DNA of 64,000 bases from an uncultured Acidimicrobiales bacterium (lineage in GTDB: Bacteria > Actinomycetota > Acidimicrobiia > Acidimicrobiales > SHLQ01). The translations under genes and the position numbers were made by a program. Location of the stretch: NCBI GenBank assembly GCA_937922235.1, contig CAKZVC010000012.1, positions 1-64,000 of the forward strand. The letters are read 5' to 3'. Below, piece by piece: positions 27,908 to 36,103 of the stretch. The stretch's first letter is position 1. Each line of letters opens with the position of its first letter. The notes under the pieces were generated by a model. The model was not told the origin of the DNA, did not search any database, and saw only the letters and a program-made list of their open reading frames with translations.

Positions 27908-30496
27908 ATCTCTCTTCTCGACCATCTTCCCCAGTCGGGAGCTGAACCAGACGATCTGATCGATGCGTTCATCGACTTCAGCGCGTCGATCGGGCTCGAG
28001 CTCTATCCAGCGCAAGAAGAAGCGATCCTTGAGCTCCTGTCGGGCAACCACGTCATCCTCGCCACCCCGACCGGTTCAGGAAAGTCGCTCGTCGGCATGG
28101 CTGGCCACTTCGCGGCAATGGCTCGCGGTCAGCGCAGCTACTACACCGCTCCGATCAAGGCGCTCGTGTCGGAGAAGTTCTTTGCGCTGAGCCGCGAGCT
28201 CGGCTCGGACAACGTAGGCATGGTCACCGGCGACGCGGCCGTGAACCCGACCGCGCCGATCATCTGCTGCACCCAGGAGATCCTGGCCAACATTGCGCTT
28301 CGTCAAGGTTCGTCGGCCGACATCGGGCTCGTCGTCGTCGATGAGTTCCACTACTACTCCGACCCCCAACGCGGCTGGGCCTGGCAAGTGCCTCTTCTGC
28401 AGTTGCCCCAGGTCCAACACCTGCTCATGTCGGCGACTCTCGGCCCGACTGCACGCTTCGAGGAAGAGCTCACCGCGCGCACCGGACGCGACGCGGTCAC
28501 CGTGTCGAGTACCGAGCGCCCGGTACCGCTCGACTTCGCGTGGCAGACGACCCCGATCCATGAGACGGTCGAAACGTTGCTCGGGTCTGAACGGGCGCCG
28601 GTGTACGTCGTCTACTTCACCCAGAAGTCAGCCCTTGAGGCTGCGCAGTCGTTCACCAGCCTTGCTATCTGCACCAAGGAAGAGAAGGCAGCCATTCGGG
28701 ACGAGGTGGGCAACTTCCGGTTCGACTCGCCGATCGGGAAAGACCTCAAACGGTTCCTCTCGCACGGCGTCGGCATTCATCACGCAGGCCTCCTTCCGAA
28801 GTACCGACTGCTCATGGAGAAGCTGGCCCAGAAGGGACTGCTGAAAGTCATTGTTGGCACCGACACTCTGGGCGTCGGCGTGAACGTTCCTATCCGCACG
28901 GTCTTGCTGACGCAGCTGTTCAAGTACGACGGTCAGCGCGTACGGATCTTGTCGGTCCGAGAGTTTCAGCAAATCGCCGGTCGAGCCGGACGAAAGGGGT
29001 TCGACGATCGGGGCACGGTCTGGGTGCAGGCGCCGCCGCACGTGATCGAGAACCTCGCCGCTGAGCGCAAGGCCGCCGCCGACCCCAAGAAAAAGAAGAA
29101 GGTCAAGAAGAAGCAGGCGCCCGACAAGCGCTATGCCCACTGGACCGAAGACACCTTCGACAAGCTCGTCAACGGGTCGCCCGAACCCATGGTGTCGAGC
29201 TTCAACGTGACCCACCAGATGATGTTGAACCTGCTCGACCGTGCTCCGAGCGAAACTCAGCCTGGCGGCGGCGAGGCCGTCAAGCAGCTTCTGACCGACA
29301 ATCACGAAACTCGCAAGGCCCAACGCCGCCACATCAAGCGGGCGATCTCGATCTACCGCTCGCTGCTCGATGCCGAGGTGATCGAGCTTCTCGATGCGCC
29401 AGACGAAGACGGCCGCACCATCCGAGTGACGCTCGATCTGCAGGACGACTTCGCGCTCAACCAGCCGCTGTCGCTGTTCGCGCTCGAGGTCATCGAATCA
29501 CTCGACCACGAACATCCCGAGCACGCAATGCACGTCCTGTCGGTGATCGAGTCGGTGCTTGAGAACCCCGGCGCCATCCTTGCGGCGCAGCTCGACAAAG
29601 CCAAAGGCGACGCCATCGGCGAGATGAAGCGAGACGGCGTCGAGTACGAAGAGCGCATGGAGCGCCTCGAAGAGATCGAGTACCCCAAGCCGCTTCGCGA
29701 CGAGCTGTACGAAGCCTTCAACGGTTTCCGCACCCGGCATCCGTGGGTTGGCCAAGAGAACGTGAAGCCGAAGTCGGTCGTTCGCGAGCTCTACGAACGG
29801 GTGATGACCTTCGGCGAATACGTCAGCGAATACGGCATGAAGCGCAGCGAGGGTCTGGTGCTTCGCTATCTCACCGACTGCTATCGAGCGCTGAACCAGA
29901 CCGTGCCCGACACGGAGAAGACCGAGGAAGTCGAAGATCTCATCGAATGGTTGGGCGAGCTCGTCCGCCAAGTCGACTCGAGCCTTATCGATGAGTGGGA
30001 ACGGCTCATCAACCCCGAGCCCGACGACGCAGCACCCGACAGCCGGTTCTCCACGATCGAAGCCGCACCACGCGACATCACCCAAAACACGCGAGCCTTC
30101 AACGTGATGATGCGCAACGAAGCGTTCCGCTGGGTACAGCTGCTCAGCCGTCGCAACGTCAGTGAGCTGAGCCGGATCTCCGACCCCGACCACGCCGCCG
30201 AACTCGACCGCGCTCCATCAGTGCTGCGCCCGGTCGAACAGGTCGAGCGCATGGTCGACGCCTACTTCGCCGAACACGACGACGTCGGCACCGGCCCCGA
30301 GGCCCGTGGCGGAGCGTTCTTCCAACTCGACGACGAAATCGAAGACGTCGAAGGCAGCGAGATCATCAAGGTTCGCCAAGGCATCGTCGACCCCGAAGGC
30401 TTCAACGAATGGGGCCTCCTCGGCTGGGTTGATCTGACCCGTTCACGCGAGCTCGGCCGTGCGGTTCTGGTCTTCGACGAGCTTCGTCGGCTTTAA
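27908..30496 (+). CDS. DUF3516 Ski2-like DEAD/DEAH-box RNA helicase, apparent AUC start
   Basis: About 862 aa. Motif I TPTGSGKS (~53-60), motif II DEFH (~145-148), motif III SAT, HHAGLLPKYR, GTDTLGVGVNVP and motif VI QIAGRAGRKG (~352-361) identify a Ski2/Mtr4-like superfamily 2 helicase; the long C-terminal half matches DUF3516 of actinobacterial members, probably acting in RNA decay or processing. A Lys-rich insert (KKKKKVKKKQ) lies at ~395. The first ATG (28097) falls after motif I and cannot be the start. The frame is open back to a TAG at 27902 with no ATG, GTG or TTG. An ATC at 27908 has TAAGG 8 nt upstream and gives the expected opening SLLDHLP. A CTG at 27956 is an alternative. The stop overlaps the convergent esterase stop. 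Confidence 0.85.
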   Translation: MSLLDHLPQSGAEPDDLIDAFIDFSASIGLELYPAQEEAILELLSGNHVILATPTGSGKSLVGMAGHFAAMARGQRSYYTAPIKALVSEKFFALSRELGSDNVGMVTGDAAVNPTAPIICCTQEILANIALRQGSSADIGLVVVDEFHYYSDPQRGWAWQVPLLQLPQVQHLLMSATLGPTARFEEELTARTGRDAVTVSSTERPVPLDFAWQTTPIHETVETLLGSERAPVYVVYFTQKSALEAAQSFTSLAICTKEEKAAIRDEVGNFRFDSPIGKDLKRFLSHGVGIHHAGLLPKYRLLMEKLAQKGLLKVIVGTDTLGVGVNVPIRTVLLTQLFKYDGQRVRILSVREFQQIAGRAGRKGFDDRGTVWVQAPPHVIENLAAERKAAADPKKKKKVKKKQAPDKRYAHWTEDTFDKLVNGSPEPMVSSFNVTHQMMLNLLDRAPSETQPGGGEAVKQLLTDNHETRKAQRRHIKRAISIYRSLLDAEVIELLDAPDEDGRTIRVTLDLQDDFALNQPLSLFALEVIESLDHEHPEHAMHVLSVIESVLENPGAILAAQLDKAKGDAIGEMKRDGVEYEERMERLEEIEYPKPLRDELYEAFNGFRTRHPWVGQENVKPKSVVRELYERVMTFGEYVSEYGMKRSEGLVLRYLTDCYRALNQTVPDTEKTEEVEDLIEWLGELVRQVDSSLIDEWERLINPEPDDAAPDSRFSTIEAAPRDITQNTRAFNVMMRNEAFRWVQLLSRRNVSELSRISDPDHAAELDRAPSVLRPVEQVERMVDAYFAEHDDVGTGPEARGGAFFQLDDEIEDVEGSEIIKVRQGIVDPEGFNEWGLLGWVDLTRSRELGRAVLVFDELRRL

Positions 30497-32133
30497 GACG
30501 CCGCCCGCGAGGTGATACTCGCCATGTCGTCGACGAGCCGTTGGGTTCGAGCATTGAGAATCGCGTACTTGTCTCGACGGGTCACGGGTTCGGCAACGAC
30601 CGAGTGGTTCAGATTTAGCCACTGCGGATCAGCCGGATCGACCTGCGGCCACGCGATCTGAGCGGCACTGTTCGGGTCGGCGGTAGCGGCGAACCCGGTC
30701 CAGTACGAGCGCATCTTGGCGCCGAGCGCCTTGTCATCGTCGGTCATGGGGAAAACCGGCACGTTGCTGCCGTGGACAAACGGCAGCTCGGCGGCGTGAT
30801 ACGCACCTGCAGTTTGCGTGGGGCTCGGTGGCACCCGGGTGAAGTGGTAGAGCCACGTCGGGTTGGCTCCTTGGGCATGGTGACGCGCATACCAGTACGC
30901 CTTAGCCCCGAACATGTGGTCGCCGAGGAAGCCGGCTTCAGCATCTGGGTCGTTTCGATCCAGACCGGGATACAACTCGGTGAGCGCAGCGACGTCGTCA
31001 CCGAACGCCTCGACGAACTCAGGGGACAAACCGTCTGACGTTGGCAGATGGCGATACTCAACCATTGGTGCCCCGAACATTGGATGGATAAGCGTGCCTT
31101 CGTTGGCGTTGGACCCGATCAGCATCGGCACCTGAGCTTGGCGCCCCCCAGCAAATGCGGCCAACGGAGACTCGGGCAGCACGTGCCCATCGATCACCGG
31201 GAAATGATCGGCAAGCCGGGGAGCCGCGCGAACGAGACCTTGCAACTCGTCGACGCTCATGTCCCGCAGGCGCGGTAGCTGTCGATCGCCGGTGATCCCC
31301 AACGCCGCAGCGAACGATACGCCACGGTCCTCGGCCGACTCGTTGTTCAGAAAAGGACGGTCGAGGAAGAACATCTGCCCACTGTTTGCTGGGCTCTGCG
31401 GGAGTGCTCGATGGAAGAGTCCACGTGCCAATGGTGAGATCATCATGTGCAGCACAGACTCACCGCCGGCGGACTCTCCGAAGATCGTGACGTTGTTCGG
31501 GTCGCCGCCGAAGTTGGAGATGTTGTCTCGCACCCATTCGAGGGCGGCGATCTGGTCGAGGGTGCCGTAGTTGCCGGACACACCAGCGTCCGATTCGGCC
31601 GACAGCTCGGGGTGAGCGAAATACCCCATCAGTCCGAGGCGGTAGTTGATGGCCACGGTGACGACCCCATCCCGGGCGAGTGCGTTCGACTCGTAGTAGA
31701 TGTCGTTGCTTGCACCATCTTGGTGATCGCCGCCGTGGATCCAGACCATGACGGGTAGCCGCGCGTCGGATCGGAGTTCAGGAGTCCGAACCGTCAGGTG
31801 CAAACACTCTTCGCTCTCCTTAGGAGTTGGCGCCTTTTTGAAGGCTGCGGAGATCGCCCGAGCACGCGTGGACGACCACCCCTGCCCGTAGATAACCCCG
31901 TCGACGAAGGCGCTGATCATCGTCGCGCGCTGAATCGCGGTCGGACCGGGACGGGTCGCGGATCGAACCCCGGTCCACGGTTCAACCGGAGCAGGTGGTT
32001 TCCATCGACGCTCCCCTACCGGCGCGGCTGCATAGGGGACGCCCCGAAAGACAGCGACCTCTCCCTTGTCTTTCCACGCTCCCTTGATCTCGCCACCAGT
32101 CGTCGTGACCTGCGGTGCAGCTTGCCGAGCCAT
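30493..32133 (-). CDS. Type-B carboxylesterase family protein
   Basis: 546 aa from the ATG at 32133, preceded by a strong GGAGGGG site. It hydrolyses carboxylic esters by a Ser-His-Glu/Asp triad. Seen: nucleophile Ser221 in FGESAGG, the oxyanion segment WIHGGDHQDG, the acidic-residue region SNANEGTL, and the catalytic His region YHAAELPFVHG. No signal peptide is evident, so it is probably cytoplasmic. The oxyanion motif reads HGGD rather than the more usual HGGG/HGGxF. A palindrome at 32162-32178 lies in its promoter region and could be an operator. Confidence 0.9.
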   Translation of the reverse strand: MARQAAPQVTTTGGEIKGAWKDKGEVAVFRGVPYAAAPVGERRWKPPAPVEPWTGVRSATRPGPTAIQRATMISAFVDGVIYGQGWSSTRARAISAAFKKAPTPKESEECLHLTVRTPELRSDARLPVMVWIHGGDHQDGASNDIYYESNALARDGVVTVAINYRLGLMGYFAHPELSAESDAGVSGNYGTLDQIAALEWVRDNISNFGGDPNNVTIFGESAGGESVLHMMISPLARGLFHRALPQSPANSGQMFFLDRPFLNNESAEDRGVSFAAALGITGDRQLPRLRDMSVDELQGLVRAAPRLADHFPVIDGHVLPESPLAAFAGGRQAQVPMLIGSNANEGTLIHPMFGAPMVEYRHLPTSDGLSPEFVEAFGDDVAALTELYPGLDRNDPDAEAGFLGDHMFGAKAYWYARHHAQGANPTWLYHFTRVPPSPTQTAGAYHAAELPFVHGSNVPVFPMTDDDKALGAKMRSYWTGFAATADPNSAAQIAWPQVDPADPQWLNLNHSVVAEPVTRRDKYAILNARTQRLVDDMASITSRAAS

Positions 32134-32161
32134 GTCCCCTCCATGTTTTTGTACAGAAAGA

Positions 32162-32178
32162 CCGACCGTAGTGGTCGG
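32162..32178. promoter_or_regulatory. Palindromic operator-like site between divergent genes
   Basis: CCGACC-GTAGT-GGTCGG, 6-bp perfect arms with a 5-nt spacer, 29 bp upstream of the esterase ATG and 68 bp before the kinase GTG. The spacing and AT-rich flanks fit a dimeric repressor site. No regulator gene is adjacent, so the binding protein is unknown. Confidence 0.5.
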
Positions 32179-32245
32179 AAAATCGACACAAATCTGAGAA
32201 GAGTCTGGCACGTTGGCGGATCGGGGTCCGAGGTAGGGTCGCGGC

Positions 32246-33238
32246 GTGCGAGTTCATGTGTTGCGAAACCCCGCTGGGGGCAACAGATCAAGCCGTCGAG
32301 CAGCGGCCGAATCGGTCGGGCGGTTGCGCGGCGCCGGACATGCGGTCGTCGAGCTCACAGGCGATTCGCGCGAAGCATCCGACGAAGCGCTTCACCGGGC
32401 AATGGAGGCGGGCGACATCGAATTGTTGGTTGTGGCCGGAGGCGACGGCCTCGTGCACTTGGCGATTCAGCACCTGGCCGAGACCGACGTGCCGATGCTC
32501 CTCGCCCCGACAGGCACAGGAAACGACTTTGCCACCGCACTCGGCATCACGAACGACCCCACCCCCATCGAACAACAACTCACCAAACCAGCCCACCCCG
32601 TCGACTTGATAGCAGCAAGCACGCTTCCAGAAGCCACTAACGGGGAGCAAGACATCGCTGACAGAAAGCGCTCGAGGGGAGGGAGCGGAGCGGACGACCA
32701 TGTCGGCGCTCGCGGATCTGGGCGGGAGTCCCAGCGAAACACAGTTTTCATCGCATCGATAGCGATCGCGGGGTTTCCGGCCGACATCAATGCGCGGGCG
32801 AATGACATGCCGCTTCGGCTTGGGTCGCAGATCTACACGGTTGCTGCTGCCCTCGAGCTGCCGCACTTTCGGCGCCTCAGGCTTGAGCTCCGAGTCGACG
32901 ACGAAACGTTGATGACCGACACGGCCATGCTCGCCATTGGAAACACCAGCCTGTTCGGCGGTGGAATGCTCGCCTGCCCCGACGCGACCGCTACCGATGG
33001 ATACATTCACCTGACCTCGATCGACGGAGTTGGCCGGCTCGGAATCCTTCGCCACCTCAAGGGCCGGGCGGGGGGAACCGCCGATAGAGCCGAGGTCATC
33101 CGACGCCGGGCGAAGCGCATCGAGATCGTCACGCCGGGCGTTGCGATATGGGGCGACGGCGAGCCGATCGCTCACGCACCTCTGTCATCGGAGGTGCGTC
33201 TGTCGGCCATCAAGATCGTGGGAATCAACCCGAAGTAA
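32246..33238 (+). CDS. Diacylglycerol/lipid kinase (DgkB/YegS family) with in-frame repeat insertion
   Basis: 330 aa. It phosphorylates a lipid such as diacylglycerol using ATP. Seen: RVHVLRNPAGG at the N-terminus, nucleotide-binding GGDG (65-68) and PTGTGNDFA (88-96), then SIAIAGFPADINARAN and NTSLFGGGM in the C-terminal lobe. Between the strand VDLIAA and VFIASIAIAGF there is an extra segment of about 40 residues (~125-166), low complexity and Arg/Gly-rich. Its DNA at 32671-32732 is a copy of the repeat that flanks plsC at 46 kb. The frame is kept and the catalytic motifs are intact, so the enzyme may be active with a surface loop extension. Confidence 0.85.
   Translation: MRVHVLRNPAGGNRSSRRAAAESVGRLRGAGHAVVELTGDSREASDEALHRAMEAGDIELLVVAGGDGLVHLAIQHLAETDVPMLLAPTGTGNDFATALGITNDPTPIEQQLTKPAHPVDLIAASTLPEATNGEQDIADRKRSRGGSGADDHVGARGSGRESQRNTVFIASIAIAGFPADINARANDMPLRLGSQIYTVAAALELPHFRRLRLELRVDDETLMTDTAMLAIGNTSLFGGGMLACPDATATDGYIHLTSIDGVGRLGILRHLKGRAGGTADRAEVIRRRAKRIEIVTPGVAIWGDGEPIAHAPLSSEVRLSAIKIVGINPK
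32671..32732 (+). repeat. REP-like element copy inside the kinase gene
   Basis: The segment starting GAGGGGAGGGAGCGGAGCGG and continuing through ACGACCATGTCG and CGCGGATCT matches the inverted repeats at 46091-46168 and 46885-46961. Directly upstream, CTGACAGAAAGCGCTCGA (32658-32675) matches 46004-46019, a stretch that at 46 kb lies ~95 bp from the repeat. Confidence 0.9.
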
Positions 33239-33308
33239 CTAGTGCTGCCAACACAGCACAAGCCAACGAACTACATTCGTTGTCAAATACCAAGGGAAGG
33301 CACCCCAC

Positions 33309-33950
33309 ATGTCAGAATCACTTCTTCAAGGCCTCGCGCAGCAATTCGGTGGAGACACCATCGGTCAGCTGTCGAACCTCCTCGGAGCACCACAAGAGCA
33401 AACCGGAAACGCCGTGGCGGCTGCGTTGCCAATGTTGCTCGGCTCAATGATGGGCGCAGCCCAGCAGCCAGAAGGCGCAAATGCGCTCTTCGGCGCACTC
33501 AACAACGACCACGACGGCTCGATCCTCGATGCGCTGGGCCCGCTCCTCGCTGGAGGCTATGCATCCCGTGCGCTCGGCGCTGACGGCGGTCGTATTCTCG
33601 GTCACCTTCTCGGCGGCAACCGCGGCCAGGTCGAACAAGCTGTGTCTCGCGGCGCTGGCGTCGAGCAGTCGCTCGTGTCGAAGCTCCTCCCGATGCTCGC
33701 ACCAATCGTTATGGGTTACCTCGGTAAGCGCCTTCGTGGCGGCGGCCTCGATGCAGGCGGCCTCGGTTCGATGCTTGGCGCCGAGCGCGAGCAGGCACGC
33801 CAGCAAGACTCTGGCCTCGGAGGCTTGCTCGACATGCTCGGCGGCGGCCAGCAACAGCAGCAGGATCAGGGCGGTGGCCTTATGGACCTCGCAGGCGACC
33901 TGCTCAAGGGCCCGGCTGGCAAGGCCATCCTCGGACAGATCCTGAAGTAG
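33309..33950 (+). CDS. DUF937-domain protein
   Basis: 213 aa. Opens with MSESLLQGLAQQFGGDTIGQLSNLLG and continues with VAAALPMLLGSMM, the repeated helical pattern of DUF937 proteins. Very rich in Gly, Ala, Leu and Gln, with a Gln run (QQQQQDQGGG) near 180. Function of the family is unknown. AAGGGAAGG about 8 nt upstream supports the ATG. It lies 6 nt before the YbaK-like gene and is probably in one operon with it. Confidence 0.82.
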   Translation: MSESLLQGLAQQFGGDTIGQLSNLLGAPQEQTGNAVAAALPMLLGSMMGAAQQPEGANALFGALNNDHDGSILDALGPLLAGGYASRALGADGGRILGHLLGGNRGQVEQAVSRGAGVEQSLVSKLLPMLAPIVMGYLGKRLRGGGLDAGGLGSMLGAEREQARQQDSGLGGLLDMLGGGQQQQQDQGGGLMDLAGDLLKGPAGKAILGQILK

Positions 33951-33956
33951 TCGACG

Positions 33957-34427
33957 GTGACGCCTGCGTGCCTCGCACTCGATGCCGCAGGCGTCTCCTA
34001 CGACGTTCACCCCTACACCCACGACCCGGCCGCATCGTCCTACGGACTTGAGGCAGCCGTAGCTCTCGGTGTCGAACCCGACCAGGTCTTCAAGACCCTG
34101 ATGGCCGAGCTCGACACCGGGGAGCTCGTGGTGGCAATCGTGCCGGTGAGCACGATGCTCGACCTGAAGAAGCTGGCCTCAGCACTCGGGTCGAAGAGAG
34201 CGGCGATGGCCACCGTCGCAAAAGCCGAGCGAAGCTCTGGCTATGTGGCCGGTGGGATCAGCCCGTTCGGACAGCGAATGCCACGGCGCACCGCCATCGA
34301 TGAGCTGGCGTTTGCCAGCGATGCGATCTTCGTGTCGGGAGGTCGTCGCGGCCTCGACATCTCGCTACGCCCCGAAGACCTTGTGGCAACGCTTGACGCG
34401 GTCGTTTCGCCCATCAGTTCCACCTAA
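33957..34427 (+). CDS. ybaK: Cys-tRNA(Pro)/aminoacyl-tRNA deacylase, YbaK type
   Basis: 156 aa. It hydrolyses mischarged Cys-tRNA(Pro) in known members. Seen: YDVHPYTHDPAA near the N-terminus, VFKTLMAELDTGELVVAIVPV with the conserved Lys of the YbaK active site, and GYVAGGISPFGQ, the family's GG-x-x-PFG loop. The GTG start gives the normal family length. A second, more diverged family member lies at 47930-48415. Confidence 0.88.
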   Translation: MTPACLALDAAGVSYDVHPYTHDPAASSYGLEAAVALGVEPDQVFKTLMAELDTGELVVAIVPVSTMLDLKKLASALGSKRAAMATVAKAERSSGYVAGGISPFGQRMPRRTAIDELAFASDAIFVSGGRRGLDISLRPEDLVATLDAVVSPISST

Positions 34428-34517
34428 CGTGGCAAATCGGCCAATCGAGGTCGCAGAAGTCGTCATCTGATCGTCATACAGTGGCTGAGATGCAACGAAT
34501 CCGACACAAAATGCGGC

Positions 34518-34563
34518 GCGTTGCCACGGCCGGCGGGAGCCCGGCAACGCAGAGCGTGATCTT
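34518..34563 (+). terminator. Terminator-like hairpin with T-run after the ybaK operon
   Basis: GCGTTGCC (34518-34525) pairs with GGCAACGC (34543-34550) around a GC-rich loop that can pair further (GGC/GCC). A TTTT run follows at 34561-34565, giving the form of an intrinsic terminator about 90 nt after the ybaK stop. Confidence 0.55.
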
Positions 34564-34627
34564 TTCCACCAACGCACCACTTTCCTCACGTACCGGAGTT
34601 GATCGTTCACGCGATCGGAAACCTCAC

Positions 34628-34655
34628 GTGCACACGCGAGGTACCGCGCGTGCAC
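34628..34655. promoter_or_regulatory. Inverted repeat upstream of the LAITG surface protein
   Basis: GTGCACACGCG and CGCGCGTGCAC form 11-bp arms with one mismatch around AGGTAC, 57 bp before the ATG at 34712. It could be an operator or a leader hairpin. Confidence 0.45.
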
Positions 34656-34711
34656 ACAACTCAGTAGGGTCGTCGGTACGCGACATGCGGGAGCGCACAG
34701 GAGGCAAGGCG

Positions 34712-35767
34712 ATGGCCGATACAGCCACTTCGAAAACGAGCCAACGGCACACGCCGACATGGCGGGGCTTCGCCGGCTTCGCCCTAACCGCGCTCGCGCT
34801 TTCCACGCTGGCGATGGCGCCCGCAAGCGCAGCCTCGGGTTGCGGTACCTACAGCTATGGCTTTGAGGGCACGCGCCTTCTCAACGACGGCATCTCCAAC
34901 TCGGCCGGACCATTCGCGATCGACCTTCCCGCCGGTACGTACACCGTCACCTTGGTGGCTCACGATCATCACTCGACCCAGCCAGACGTCCCGAGTCAGG
35001 CGAACGAGCAGTACCGGGTCGTCCTCGACTCCGGCTATGTCTCCCCGCCATCGAACGACATCCCCGACTCGAGTGATACCACCACGACCGTCTTCACTGG
35101 CCAGGTCATCGGAGCATCGAGCACCATCAGCGTCACCCACGTCGGTCTTCCAGGGATCAACTCGGTCGACCCAATCTGCGTTGGCTTCACCCCCGAGGCT
35201 GCCCCAGAGAGCTCAGACGACGATGCAGACGAACCATCCGCTGAGGCCCCAGCGGAGGAGCCCGCGACTGAGGAACCCGATGCGGCCGAAGAACCCGTCG
35301 AGGTAGAGGTCAAAGGGATCGTCGAGGAACGTGACCAGCCGACCGCAACCCCAGCCGTACCGGTGAACCCCGACGGACCTGACGCGACACCAGCTGAACC
35401 AGCACCGATCCAAGACATCGGCGATCCAATCGGCATCATCCGAAACCCCAACGTGCCCGCCCCTGATGCGGCACCGGCCGAGCCGCCGCCGAACCCACCT
35501 GTCGTCACGGTTGCGCCAGTGAGCAACACGGCCGACAACACGGCTCAAGACACCGATCCGGTACCGGTCGAGGTCGCTGGCATCCAGATCGCTCGCCAGC
35601 AGCAGGACCCAGCCCCCGAGACGCAAATTCCGTTGCTTGCAATTACCGGCCCGAGCACCAGCTCGTACGCCCTCACCGGCTTGGCGCTGCTGTTCCTCGC
35701 AGCAGGCGTCGCGCTCCTACATCAGGAACGTCGGCTCGCAACGGTGCACAACACCACCGACCAGTAG
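34712..35767 (+). CDS. Secreted surface protein with LAxTG-type sortase signal
   Basis: 351 aa from the ATG at 34712, which has AGGAGG 7 nt upstream; a longer frame to 34481 runs through non-coding leader. Signal peptide to ~40 (APASAAS), a small extracytoplasmic beta domain (~42-155) with two Cys, then a long Pro/Ala/Glu linker (~160-305). The C-terminus is LLAITGPSTSSYALTG, a hydrophobic segment and HQERR. LAITG plus a membrane segment plus a basic tail is the layout of a class E sortase substrate. No sortase gene is in the window, so anchoring is inferred. The N-domain is not recognised. Confidence 0.75.
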   Translation: MADTATSKTSQRHTPTWRGFAGFALTALALSTLAMAPASAASGCGTYSYGFEGTRLLNDGISNSAGPFAIDLPAGTYTVTLVAHDHHSTQPDVPSQANEQYRVVLDSGYVSPPSNDIPDSSDTTTTVFTGQVIGASSTISVTHVGLPGINSVDPICVGFTPEAAPESSDDDADEPSAEAPAEEPATEEPDAAEEPVEVEVKGIVEERDQPTATPAVPVNPDGPDATPAEPAPIQDIGDPIGIIRNPNVPAPDAAPAEPPPNPPVVTVAPVSNTADNTAQDTDPVPVEVAGIQIARQQQDPAPETQIPLLAITGPSTSSYALTGLALLFLAAGVALLHQERRLATVHNTTDQ

Positions 35768-35830
35768 AAGCCCACTCGAATAGGACCATCGGTCCTCAAG
35801 GAAGCGAACTGGCATGTCGATCTCTCGACC

Positions 35831-36103
35831 ATGCCAACGTTCCTCGAACGCTTCTCACTACGCCAGTCCTCGCGCAACCGCTTCACCGTGGTTCGTCGCG
35901 GGTACTCACAGAACGAGGTCGATGTGTTCCTCGACGAGATCGAACGAGGCGTGCACGTCGACGACAGTGAGCTCATGAATCGAGTCTTCACCGTCACCAA
36001 GAACGGGTATGACCGGCCAACAGTGCATCGCTATCTGGCCAGCCTTGTCGGCGATTCCTCGCTGCGCGACTACGCCCAGCTCGAGGCGTCGACTGCGGCT
36101 TAG
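35831..36103 (+). CDS. Small protein with DivIVA-domain-like motifs
   Basis: 90 aa. FTVVRRGYSQNEVDVFLDEIE (~17-37) closely matches the short DivIVA motif F-x4-x-GYdxxeVDxFLd. A second, degenerate version, FTVTKNGYDRPTVHRYLASL, follows at ~54-73, giving an internal duplication. No coiled coil, unlike full DivIVA/Wag31. The ATG has no clear ribosome-binding site. Its stop overlaps the convergent ABC ATPase stop by 3 nt. It possibly binds membranes or DivIVA; function unproven. Confidence 0.65.
   Translation: MPTFLERFSLRQSSRNRFTVVRRGYSQNEVDVFLDEIERGVHVDDSELMNRVFTVTKNGYDRPTVHRYLASLVGDSSLRDYAQLEASTAA

Noticed and set aside
28097-30496. Helicase starting at the first ATG (28097)
   Set aside because: This start would remove the Walker A motif and about 63 conserved-looking residues that are open in the same frame upstream.
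32246-33238. Kinase gene called as a pseudogene because of the repeat insertion
   Set aside because: The insertion keeps the frame, there is no internal stop, and all visible catalytic motifs before and after it are intact.
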